58,175 nt of DNA from FEN-1219 sp035644475 (GTDB lineage: Bacteria; Pseudomonadota; Gammaproteobacteria; Steroidobacterales; Rariloculaceae): assembly GCA_035644475.1 (NCBI GenBank), contig DASQOL010000186.1, positions 1-58,175 on the forward strand, in the 5' to 3' direction. Every line of letters begins with the position of its first letter. Positions within the stretch are counted from its first letter, which is position 1. Both the position numbers and the translations under genes were made by a program. Of this stretch, positions 45,197 to 54,300 are shown piece by piece. The notes under the pieces were generated by a model that worked only from the letters and a program-made list of their open reading frames with translations, was not told where the DNA came from and did not search any database.

Positions 45197-47500
45197 ATGA
45201 TCGAGAGAGGCGTCAAGCGCTTTAGCATGCGTGCGCTCGTCGTGGACGACGAGCTCGGCGCCGCGACGGCCGAAGGCCGCGCGGTGCGCACGCTGGTAGA
45301 GGAGCTCAAGAGCCGCGCCGTCGAGGTCGTGGAAGCGGCGTCCGCCGAGGACGGCACCTCGGTGGTCGCGTCGGACTCCGCGATCCACGTGATCTTGATC
45401 GACTGGTCGCTCGGAGCAGACCACGCTCACGACCGCTCGCGCGCGTTCATCGAGCTCGTGCGCGCACGCAACGCCGAGATCCCGATCTTCCTCATGGCCG
45501 AGCGCGGCGAAGCTTCGGCGATCCCGATCGAGGTGATGGAGAAGGTCGACGAGTTCATCTGGACGCTCGAGGACACGGCCGCGTTCGTCGGCGGCCGGGT
45601 GGTCGCGGCCATGCGCCGCTACCTCGACGCGCTGCTGCCGCCGCTCGCCGCGGCGCTACAGAAGTTCACGCAGGAGCACGAGTATTCGTGGCACACGCCC
45701 GGTCACGCGGGCGGCACGGCATTCTTGAAGTCGCCGGTGGGACGAATCTTCTTCGACTTCTACGGCGAGAACCTGCTGCGCTCGGACCTGTCGATCAGCG
45801 TGGGCGGCCTGGGCTCGCTGCTCGACCACACCGGACCGATCGGCGAGCACGAGAAGTACGCGGCGCGCGTGTTCGGCGCGCATCGCACCTATTCCGTGAC
45901 CAACGGCACGTCGATGTCGAATCGCGTGATCTTCATGGCGGCCGTCGGCCGCGATCAGATCGCGCTCTGCGACCGCAACTGCCACAAATCGATCGAGCAC
46001 AGCCTCGTGATGACCGGCGGTATCCCGACCTATTTCGTGCCGCTGCGCAACCGCTACGGGATCATCGGGCCGATCCCGCCGGAGCGGCTCGGCAAGGCCG
46101 CGATCAAAGCCGCGATCAAGGCGAATCCGTTGGCGAGGGGCGTCGACCCGCGGGCCGTCTACTCGGTGGTCACGAACTCGACGTACGACGGGCTCTGCTA
46201 CAGCGCGCGGCGCGTGGAGGAGCTGCTCGACCCGAGCGTCGACCGCATTCACTTCGACGAGGCCTGGTACGCGTACGCGCGCTTCAATCCGCTGTACCGC
46301 GACCGCTTCGCGATGCACGGCGATCCGAAGGACCACAAAGGTCCGACCGTGTTCGCGACGCACTCCACGCACAAGCTGCTGGCCGCACTGTCGCAAGCGT
46401 CGTTTCTGCACATCCGCGACGGCCGCAGCCCGATCCCGCACGCGCGCTTCAACGAGTCGTTCATGATGCACGCGTCGACTTCGCCGTTCTATCCGATCAT
46501 CGTCTCGAACGACATCACCGCCGCGATGATGGACGGGCCCGGCGGCCCCACGCTGACCAACGAATCCATTCAAGAGGCCGTCGCGTTCCGCCAAACGATG
46601 GGCCGCGTGCACGAGCAGTTCACGGAGAAGAAAGACTGGTTCTTCAAGACCTGGAACGCGGAAATGGTGTCGGCCGGCAAAGGGCGCAAGAAGGTTCGGT
46701 TCGAGGAGGCGCCCGCGGAATTGCTCGCGACCGAGCCCGATTGCTGGGTGTTGCATCCCGGCGAGACGTGGCACGGCTTCGGCGATCTCGAGGACGGCTA
46801 TTGCATGCTCGACCCGATCAAGGTGTCGATCGTCACGCCCGGCGTCACCGACAAGGGCGGCCTCGACAAGCGCGGCATCCCGGCGAATCTCGTCACGTCG
46901 TACCTGCACCACCGCGGCGTCGAGGTCGAGAAGACCACCGATTTCACCATCCTGTTCCTGTTCTCGATGGGCATCACCAAGGGCAAGTGGGGCACGCTGC
47001 TCAACGCGCTGCTCGAGTTCAAGCGCGATTACGACGGCAACGCGCCGCTCGAGCGCGTTCTGCCGCAGGTTGCGGCCGGCCGCGCCGCCGCGTACGGCGG
47101 CCTCGGCCTGCGCGACCTCGCGGACCAGATGTTCGCGCAACTGCGCGACTCGCGGCAGACGCACTGGCTCGCCGAGGCGTTCTCGACGCTTCCGGACCCT
47201 AAGATGACGCCGGCCGCGGCGTATCAGCATCTCGTCCGCGACGAGATCGAGCACGTGCCGCTCGAGCAGCTCGCCGACCGCGTGCTCGCGACGAGCGTGG
47301 TGCCGTATCCGCCGGGAATTCCGATGCTGATGCCCGGCGAGTCGACCGGCGCCAACGACGGCCCGTATCTCGGCTACCTGCGCGCGCTATGGGCGTGGGA
47401 TAAGCGGTTCCCGGGTTTCGGCCACGACACGCACGGCGTCGAGAACCGCGACGGCGCTTACTACGTGCAGTGCCTCAAGGCGGGCGCCGCACGCTCGTGA
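45197..47500 (+). CDS. AdiA-like Orn/Lys/Arg decarboxylase, paired with AdiC-like antiporter
   Basis: A 767-residue PLP decarboxylase with wing domain (MRALVVDDELGAATAEGRAV), DEFIWTLEDTAAFVGGR, HTPGHAGGTAFLKSPVG, HFDEAWYAYARFNPLY, catalytic K393 in THSTHKLLAA and PYPPGIPMLMPGES. Its active-site region (FNESFMMHASTSPFYPII, TNSTYDGLCY) is closer to the 25309 paralogue than to AdiA proper. Its stop overlaps the GTG start of an AdiC-like antiporter, so arginine-to-agmatine is the best guess, though another basic amino acid is possible. gagg lies 7 nt before the ATG. Confidence 0.92.
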   Translation: MIERGVKRFSMRALVVDDELGAATAEGRAVRTLVEELKSRAVEVVEAASAEDGTSVVASDSAIHVILIDWSLGADHAHDRSRAFIELVRARNAEIPIFLMAERGEASAIPIEVMEKVDEFIWTLEDTAAFVGGRVVAAMRRYLDALLPPLAAALQKFTQEHEYSWHTPGHAGGTAFLKSPVGRIFFDFYGENLLRSDLSISVGGLGSLLDHTGPIGEHEKYAARVFGAHRTYSVTNGTSMSNRVIFMAAVGRDQIALCDRNCHKSIEHSLVMTGGIPTYFVPLRNRYGIIGPIPPERLGKAAIKAAIKANPLARGVDPRAVYSVVTNSTYDGLCYSARRVEELLDPSVDRIHFDEAWYAYARFNPLYRDRFAMHGDPKDHKGPTVFATHSTHKLLAALSQASFLHIRDGRSPIPHARFNESFMMHASTSPFYPIIVSNDITAAMMDGPGGPTLTNESIQEAVAFRQTMGRVHEQFTEKKDWFFKTWNAEMVSAGKGRKKVRFEEAPAELLATEPDCWVLHPGETWHGFGDLEDGYCMLDPIKVSIVTPGVTDKGGLDKRGIPANLVTSYLHHRGVEVEKTTDFTILFLFSMGITKGKWGTLLNALLEFKRDYDGNAPLERVLPQVAAGRAAAYGGLGLRDLADQMFAQLRDSRQTHWLAEAFSTLPDPKMTPAAAYQHLVRDEIEHVPLEQLADRVLATSVVPYPPGIPMLMPGESTGANDGPYLGYLRALWAWDKRFPGFGHDTHGVENRDGAYYVQCLKAGAARS

Positions 47501-48873
47501 GCGCACCCGGCCGCAAGATGTCGCTGACCCAGGCCACGATGTTCGTGGCCGGCAACATGATCGGCACCGGCGTGTTTCTGTTGCCGGTGAACCTCGCGCA
47601 GGTCGGCAGCATCGCGATCTTCGGCTGGCTGATCGCGACGGCCGGCGTCGCGGCGCTCGGCCTGTCGTTCGCGAAGCTCGGCGAGCTCGATCCGCAGCAG
47701 GGCGGGCCGTATGCGTACGCGCGCGACTTCTTGGGCCCGTTCGCGGGCTTTCAGACCAACTACGTCTACTGGTTCGGCGCCTGGATCGGCAACATCGCGA
47801 TCGCGGTGGCGGCCGTGGGCTACATCGCGGAGCTGGTCCCCGGGATCAGCGACCCGCCGGCGAGCGTGCTGGCGACCGCCGTCGTGATCTGGGCGTTCAC
47901 GTGCTTGAACATCCTGGGTCCGCGCGTCGTCGGCGCGCTCGAGACCTGGACGGTCGCGCTGGGCCTCGTCCCGATTCTGGGCATCGCGCTGCTCGGCTGG
48001 TTCTGGTTCGATTCCGCGACGTTCGCCGCGGGTTGGAACGTGAGCGGCGAGTCGAGCTTGCACGCAGTGTCGCGCGCGTCGTCGATGGCGCTGTGGGCCT
48101 ACATGGGCATCGAGAGCGCGGCGGTGTCGGCCGGCGTGATCGAGAATCCGGCCCGCAACGTGCCGCTCGCCACGATCATCGGCCTCGTGCTCGCGGCGGT
48201 CGTCTACATGCTGAGCTCCACCGTCATCATGGGCATGCTACCGAACGACGAGCTCCGCAAGTCGAACGCGCCGTTCGCGGAAGCTGCGCGGCTCGCGTTC
48301 GGCGCGTCCGGTGCGGTGCTGATCAGTCTCTGCGCGATCCTGAAGTCGCTCGGCACGCTCGGCGGCTGGATGCTGCTCGTCGGCCAGTCGGCCAAGGCCG
48401 CGGCCGATGACGGCATGTTCCCGCGCGTGTTCGGGCGGCTCAACAAGCACGGTGTGCCGGGCTTGGGACTCCTGATCGTCGCGGTGCTGATGACGATCGT
48501 GCTATTCGCGACGATGTCGCCGACGTTGGCGGATCAGTTCAGCGACATCGTCGACCTCGCGGTGATGCTGGTCATCGTGCCCTACATCTACTCGGCCGTC
48601 GCCGTGGTGAAGGTCATCCGCGACCGGCAGCTGCCGGCGCGCACGTTGCGGATCTACGCGTGGCTCGCGGGCGCAGCCGTGGTGTATTGCCTTTGGGCGG
48701 TGCTCGGCGGCGATTCGCGGACGGTGGTGCGCGCGACGGTCGCGCTGCTGATCAGCGTGCCGCTGTATCCGTTCTTCATGCACTCGATGGAAGCCGCCGC
48801 GAAACGCAAGGCGGCGCGCGGGGCCGAGGGCGGCGCGGCCGCGCCGGCCGTTCCCGCCGCGGTCGCGCATTGA
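47497..48873 (+). CDS. adiC: Arginine:agmatine antiporter (AdiC-like)
   Basis: A 458-residue APC exchanger of about 12 membrane segments. It aligns well with E. coli AdiC: VAGNMIGTGVFLLPVNLAQVG, LDPQQGGPYAYARDFLGPFAGFQTNYVYW, ALWAYMGIESAAVSAGVIENPARNVPLATI, IMGMLPNDELRKSNAPFAEAA and LGGWMLLVGQSAKAAADDGMFP. The Trp equivalents of AdiC W202 (in ALWAYMG) and W293 (in GGWMLL), which contact and gate the substrate, are kept. The GTG start overlaps the decarboxylase stop (GTGA). It should import the amino acid and expel the decarboxylated amine. Confidence 0.92.
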   Translation: MSAPGRKMSLTQATMFVAGNMIGTGVFLLPVNLAQVGSIAIFGWLIATAGVAALGLSFAKLGELDPQQGGPYAYARDFLGPFAGFQTNYVYWFGAWIGNIAIAVAAVGYIAELVPGISDPPASVLATAVVIWAFTCLNILGPRVVGALETWTVALGLVPILGIALLGWFWFDSATFAAGWNVSGESSLHAVSRASSMALWAYMGIESAAVSAGVIENPARNVPLATIIGLVLAAVVYMLSSTVIMGMLPNDELRKSNAPFAEAARLAFGASGAVLISLCAILKSLGTLGGWMLLVGQSAKAAADDGMFPRVFGRLNKHGVPGLGLLIVAVLMTIVLFATMSPTLADQFSDIVDLAVMLVIVPYIYSAVAVVKVIRDRQLPARTLRIYAWLAGAAVVYCLWAVLGGDSRTVVRATVALLISVPLYPFFMHSMEAAAKRKAARGAEGGAAAPAVPAAVAH

Positions 48874-48917
48874 GACGCGAATCAGCCAGAGACCCACCAG
48901 CCAAAAGGAGTTCCTGC

Positions 48918-50288
48918 ATGCAACCGCTGTCTTTACTCGCAGAGTCGATGCGTGGTGGGCGACGAACGGCGCTCGCTTCGGCCGGAGTCGCTGCCGCGCT
49001 CGTCGCCGGAGCGGCGCTCGCCCAGGAGCCGGCGCAATCCGCGGCGGCCTTCGGCTTGCCGTCGGGGCTCGACTGGAAGTTCAACCTCGACGCGACAATG
49101 GGTACGTTCGGCTTCAACGACTCCTTGTATACGAACCCGAAACCCGAGGAGCCGTCCGGCGATCTCAGCGACACCTGGCTCGAGGGATCGGTCAAGCCCG
49201 CGCTCAGCGGCACCTACACGACGAAGAGCTCCGCGCAGTTCTACGGCAAGTTGAGCGCGGTCGGCGAGCGCACGTACAACGCGCCGCCGCCGCTGGTCGG
49301 CGGCGAAGCCTCGTCCTTCGAGCTCGAGGATCTCGCCGTCGGTTGGCGTTCGGGCACGAGCATCGGCCAGAGCAAGGACCTGCTCGACTTCACGATCGGC
49401 CGCGCCCCGTACCAGCTCGGCCACGGCATGCTGCTTTATGACGGCGCGGCCGAGGGCGGCTCGCGCGGCGGGTATTGGACCAACGCGCGCAAGGCGTTCC
49501 AGCTCGCGGCCATCGGTCGGGTCAAGCCCGGCAATCACACGTTCGAGGCGTTCTATCTCGAGAGGGACGACCTGCCGGAAGGGGGCTCCGGCACCGAGGT
49601 CACCGGCCTCAACTACGAGTATCGGATCGGCGAAGACACGACGCTCGGCGCGACCTACATGAGCTTGAACGCGAACCCCGTCGAGGCGCCGGAACGCGAC
49701 GGGTTGAACGTGTACGACGTGCGCGCTTTCTCTGCGCCGTTCCCCAGCAAGAGGCTGTCGCTCGAGCTCGAGTACGCGATCGAGGACAACGGCAACGCGC
49801 TCGACTCGACCGCCTGGAACGCGCTCGTCGGCTATCAGCTCGAAACGAAGTGGAAGCCGAAGGTGTCGTACCGCTACGCGATCTTCGAGGGCGACAACGT
49901 CGCGACGCCGGCGAACGAAGCGTTCGACGGCCTGCTCACCGGATTCTACGACTGGGGCACCTGGTGGCAGGGCGAGATCGCGGGCGAGTACTTCGTCTCG
50001 AACTCGAACCTGATCTCCCATCAGCTGCGCGTGCAGGTCAAACCGAACGACGCGATCAGCACCGGCCTGATCTTCTACGACTTCCTGCTGGACAAACCCG
50101 CTTCGGCCGGCGTCACCTCGGACGCCGTGGCGGAGGAGCTCGACTGGTACATGGACTGGAGCTTCAACGACCACTTCACGGCGAGCTTCGTGCTCGCGTA
50201 TGCCGATCCGGGCGCCGCGATCCAGCAGTCGTCGGGGCGGACGGATTCGTTTTTCTACGGCATGGCGTACGTGGCCTATAAGTACTGA
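48918..50288 (+). CDS. Outer-membrane porin, alginate-export/OprD-like beta-barrel
   Basis: A 456-residue exported protein with a signal peptide (cleavage after AALAQ, about residue 36). The mature part alternates amphipathic strands rich in Tyr/Trp/Gly (YTTKSSAQFYGKLSAVGE, FELEDLAVGWRSG, FEAFYLERDD, WWQGEIAGEYFVSNS) and ends FFYGMAYVAYKY, like porin barrels related to alginate-export proteins. aaaaggag lies 7 nt before the ATG at 48918. Being last in the decarboxylase operon, 44 bp after adiC, it may admit amino acids or release amines; substrate not shown. It ends 13 bp before the convergent vapC. Confidence 0.82.
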   Translation: MQPLSLLAESMRGGRRTALASAGVAAALVAGAALAQEPAQSAAAFGLPSGLDWKFNLDATMGTFGFNDSLYTNPKPEEPSGDLSDTWLEGSVKPALSGTYTTKSSAQFYGKLSAVGERTYNAPPPLVGGEASSFELEDLAVGWRSGTSIGQSKDLLDFTIGRAPYQLGHGMLLYDGAAEGGSRGGYWTNARKAFQLAAIGRVKPGNHTFEAFYLERDDLPEGGSGTEVTGLNYEYRIGEDTTLGATYMSLNANPVEAPERDGLNVYDVRAFSAPFPSKRLSLELEYAIEDNGNALDSTAWNALVGYQLETKWKPKVSYRYAIFEGDNVATPANEAFDGLLTGFYDWGTWWQGEIAGEYFVSNSNLISHQLRVQVKPNDAISTGLIFYDFLLDKPASAGVTSDAVAEELDWYMDWSFNDHFTASFVLAYADPGAAIQQSSGRTDSFFYGMAYVAYKY

Positions 50289-50301
50289 CGGCGCGCGAGG
50301 G

Positions 50302-50712
50302 TCAGGACGGCCGCATACAGGGCACGACCTGACGTCCGTGCCGTCGGTAGACGCCGAAGTCGGAATCCGTCGTCAACACCAGCGGCTCGGCCAGCGTCTC
50401 GGTCATCCGGACGAGGCACGCGTCGGCGAGGCTCGCGGAACGGTCTTCGTACTTTTCCAAGAGTTTTAGAACGGCTTCGAGATCGTCGCCTAGGTCGAAT
50501 CCCACGACGACGGTCCCGCGCCGAAGAAGAGCCCGCAGAGCGGCGCCGCCCGCGGTTCCGAGCAAGTGACAGGCCTCCGATATCGCGGCCTCGCAGGTTC
50601 TCCAGGGCGGCGGGAAACGCTCGGCCAACTCGACGGCCCACGAGTGATGAGTATCGCGCCGACTCAGTAGCGCGATGACGAATCCGGCATCAACGAGGAC
50701 GTTTTCCGCCAT
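50302..50712 (-). CDS. vapC: VapC-like PIN-domain toxin
   Basis: A 136-residue PIN-domain ribonuclease. Acidic metal-binding residues are visible in NVLVDAGFVIALL (N-terminal Asp), a central Glu in CEAAISEACHLL, Asp in SLADACLVRM and Asp in LTTDSDFGVYRR. It overlaps the antitoxin gene by 23 bp and is translated after it, the standard vapBC order. It sits at the downstream end of the decarboxylase operon, convergent with the porin gene. Confidence 0.92.
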   Translation of the reverse strand: MAENVLVDAGFVIALLSRRDTHHSWAVELAERFPPPWRTCEAAISEACHLLGTAGGAALRALLRRGTVVVGFDLGDDLEAVLKLLEKYEDRSASLADACLVRMTETLAEPLVLTTDSDFGVYRRHGRQVVPCMRPS

Positions 50713-50944
50713 AGCCCGTGGCCGCCAGATGGTCCTTCCTGCGAGCGCTGAGATCTTCGGGCAGCCCGTCCACCGAACCCACGAGGTCTGCGATACCGTT
50801 CAACGGCGAGATGCCGCGCCTTCGCCGGACGCGCGGCTGCAAGCGCTCGCGCACTATGTCGGACTTCGAGACCTTGCGCGCGCGCGATTCCGCGGCGATC
50901 TCCGCAACCATCTCGTCGGGCAAGCGAACCGTCAGCGTCTTCAT
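50690..50944 (-). CDS. vapB: Ribbon-helix-helix antitoxin (CopG-like)
   Basis: An 84-residue antitoxin with an N-terminal ribbon-helix-helix (TLTVRLPDEMVAEIAAESRARKVSKSDIVRERL) that binds DNA as a dimer, and a C-terminal tail (LVGSVDGLPEDLSARRKDHLAATGYGGKR) that wraps the toxin. I prefer the ATG at 50944; an in-frame GTG at 50950 is directly against the -10 box. It is the first gene of the pair. Confidence 0.9.
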   Translation of the reverse strand: MKTLTVRLPDEMVAEIAAESRARKVSKSDIVRERLQPRVRRRRGISPLNGIADLVGSVDGLPEDLSARRKDHLAATGYGGKRPR

Positions 50945-50950
50945 ATCCAC

Positions 50951-50979
50951 AATGTATTACGCATCTGCCGGTGCGGCAA
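50951..50979 (-). promoter_or_regulatory. vapBC promoter, apparently leaderless
   Basis: On the minus strand TTGCCG (50979-50974) and TACATT (50956-50951) are 17 bp apart. Six bases follow before the ATG at 50944, so a normal start site would fall on or next to the start codon. An inverted repeat tgccg/cggca (50966-50978) covers the -35 and spacer and is a candidate operator for the ribbon-helix-helix antitoxin. Confidence 0.6.
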
Positions 50980-51345
50980 GACAACGGCCGTATGTTGCAA
51001 CTGTGCATAGAAAAAACGCGGGCAGAGACCGCGGCGCGTCTAGCAGTCGCGGAGACGACGGCCCCCCCAATACGCGCCGGGGCGCGCCCCGTAGCCTGAG
51101 GCATAGCCCTACCAACGGGGCCGGGCGGAGCCTGGTTTTCGCGGGCGCGGCGGGCCGGGCGATGGGTCCGGCGGTTGGAACATCGCGTAGGGTGCCGTCC
51201 CGAAAGGGGGTCTTTATTCGTAGATGTGGCGAATCTGCCGATTCCGAGCGATCATTCCCCCCGGTGTGGAGAGTGGGATAAACGGGGATAGCCGGGTCCG
51301 ATGTAGCGTTAACGTCACAGATCACCACAGAAGGGGTTCATCACT
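50980..51345 (+). other. Intergenic leader upstream of the TonB receptor (366 bp)
   Basis: GC-rich in the first 200 bp and richer in A/T near 51210-51345. Short open frames here lack ribosome sites and family character, so I call no gene. aagggg lies about 9 nt before the receptor ATG, and gttaac occurs in agcgttaacgtcac just upstream. A promoter must lie here, but I cannot place it with confidence. Confidence 0.5.
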
Positions 51346-54300
51346 ATGAACGAGAAGCCGCTAGCCGCTCTTATTGCCTCCGAGCTGAGGGGCCGGGCGA
51401 CGGTTCGTCGCGGATTGGTTCTCGCCTGCACGCTGCTGCCCGCAGCCTCTTGGGCCCAGGCACAGCCTCAAGCGCCAGCTCAAGCCCCCGAACAGATCAT
51501 CGTCACCGGCACGCGCTTGCCCAACGCCAACCTGACGAGCACGAGCCCGATTCAGGTCGTCACTGCGCAAGAGATCGCGATATCCGGCAGGGCCGATGTC
51601 AGCGACATCCTGCAGCTGTTGCCCCAGAGCTTCAGCAACGACCTCGGCCAGGACCTCGGCAACAGGACCAGCGGCTTGACCACGGCAGGCGGTGTCGCGA
51701 CGGCCGACCTGCGCGGTCTCGGGCCGAACCGGACCCTAGTGCTCGTGAACGGGCGCCGGCTGGGTAACGGCTCGCCCTACACGGTCATTCAATCGCCAGC
51801 CCCCGACCTCGACCAGATCCCCGCACGCTTGGTCGACCGCGTGGAAGTCGTCACGGGCGGTGCATCGGCCATCTACGGCTCCGACGCGGTGGCGGGCGTG
51901 GTCAATTTCATCACGAAAAGGGATTTCGAAGGCATCGAGTTCGAGGTGCAGTCGGGCTTCAACTACCACAACAACAACAGCGCGCTGCCGCAGGCATTAG
52001 CGACCGACGCGGGCTTCTTCACGCCGAGTGGGAGCTCGACCGACGGACGCAACTCGAGTTACAGCTTGATCGGCGGCGCCAACACCGGTGACGGCCGCGG
52101 CAACTTCACCGTCTATCTCGGTTACCAGAGCCAGGACGCCGTAAAGTCCAACGATCGCGATTACGGCGCCGGCCAGTTGTTCACCGACACCGACGACGAC
52201 GGCGTGCCGACGGGCACCGTCTCCATGGGCGGATCGAGCAACTCGAACTATTTTGAGCCCAGGAGCGGCCCCAACGGAACGGATCCCTCGGCGGTCTTCA
52301 ACGTCGCCGGAAACCAGTTCGTGGAGTTCGGCACGGTGGACACGACGCCGCCGGCCGTCTTCAACTCTCAGAAAGACATCTTCATGTCCCGGGAGTACAA
52401 GCGCTCCACCGCCGGCCTGATTGGACACTACGACCTGAATGACCACGTGCAGCCCTACGTGGAATTCAGCTTCATGAACGACAAGACGCATCAGGAGATC
52501 GCGCCGTCGGCGTTGTTCAGGGCAAGCAACCCGCTGACGTCCGACAATCACTATCGGATCAATTGCAGCAATCCGCTGCTGAGCGCCCAGCAGAGGAACA
52601 TCCTCTGCTCGCCTGCGGAGATCGCAACCGACACGGCGGTGCCTGGATCGGCCCTCGCGAGCGTGGAAATCGGCCGCCGCAACATCGAGGGCGGCGGACG
52701 CCAGTCCGACTACGAGCACACCAACTACCGCGGAGTGGCGGGCGTCAGGGGCGAGATCGGCCCCGCCTGGAGCTACGACGCCTACGGCCAGTACTACTAC
52801 GTGCAGTTCTACAACTCCAACAACAAGTACCTGAACTTCGAAAGGATCACGAACGCGCTGCAAGTTACGACCGGCGCGGGCGGCGCCCCGGTTTGCGTCA
52901 GCGGCCCGCCGTGCGTTCCCTACAACATTTTCACCACGGGGGCCGTGACTCAGGACGCGCTCGCCTACCTCTACACGGACGGTACGGCTTACGGCACGAC
53001 GACGCTGCGCACGGTGCACGCCGATTTCACGGGCGATCTCGGCGAGTACGGCGTCAAGCTGCCGTCGGCAAAGGAAGGCTTGTCGGTCAACATCGGCTAC
53101 GAGACCCGGGAAGACAACGTCAACTTCAAGCCGGACGAAGCCGAGCTCAGCGGCTTGCTCTCGGGATTCGGCGGCGCGTCGGTGGCCATCGACCAGTCGA
53201 TCAGCGTCGACGAATACTTTGCCGAGCTGCGCGTTCCGCTGGTCCAAGACAAGAAGGGCGCCTCGGACTTGAGCATCGACGTCGGGTTTCGCACCTCGGA
53301 TTACTCGACCAGCGGCAACGCAAACACCTCGAAGTTCGAGATCCAGTACGCGCCGGTGGACAGCGTTCGCCTGCGGGCCTCGTACAACACGGCAATCCGC
53401 GCGCCGAGCATCATCGAGCTCTTCAACCCGCAGTCCGTCGGCCAGATCACGATCGGCGCGGATCCGTGCGCGTCGACGCGCAATGGCGCGACCGTCGTGG
53501 CGGCCGCCAATACCTTGACCGAGTGTCTCCGGACCGTGCGGCCGGATCAGGCTGCGGCGTTCACGGCCGCGTACGGCAACGGCGGCACGACCAACCAGAT
53601 CCCTCAGGGCACGGCGAGCCAGCTGTCGCAACTCCAGGGCGGCAATCTAATTCTGAAGCCGGAGGAGGCAGACACCTACAGCATCGGCGTGTCGCTCACG
53701 CCCGAGCGTGTCAAGGGACTCACGGTCAGCGTCGACTATTGGAACGTCCAGATCGACAACGGGATCGATACTCTGCCGGCCGGGGTGATCCTCAACGGTT
53801 GCCCCGACACGGGTGACCCGGTGTTCTGCAGCCAGCTGTCGCGCCAGCCCCAGACCTTCTCGCTGCAAGGCGCCAGCGTCGCAGGCGGCGGCTTCATCGT
53901 GCAGACCAGCCAAAACGTCGCCAGCGGCGAGAACAGCGGCCTCGACGTGCAGGCAGCCTACCGGTTCGACTTGTCGCGACGTGGATCGATCAACCTGGCA
54001 CTGGCCGGCTCTTACATGCTGAGCAACGACAGCACGCCGTATGTCGGCGCGCACACGTACGACTGCACGGGCCTCTACGGGCTCACTTGCCAGACCGTCA
54101 ACCCCGAGTGGCGGCACGTCGTGCGGGCGACCTGGCAGACGCCGTCACGCCTGTCCGCTACGGTGAGCTGGCGCTACATCAGCGAGGTGAAGGAGGACAA
54201 CAACGATCCGGACCCGACGCTGAATCAGTCCTCGTTCCCCGGGTTCGACTCGTTCAACGGCGTGATCGGCGCGCAAAACTACCTCGATCTCGCCGCGACG

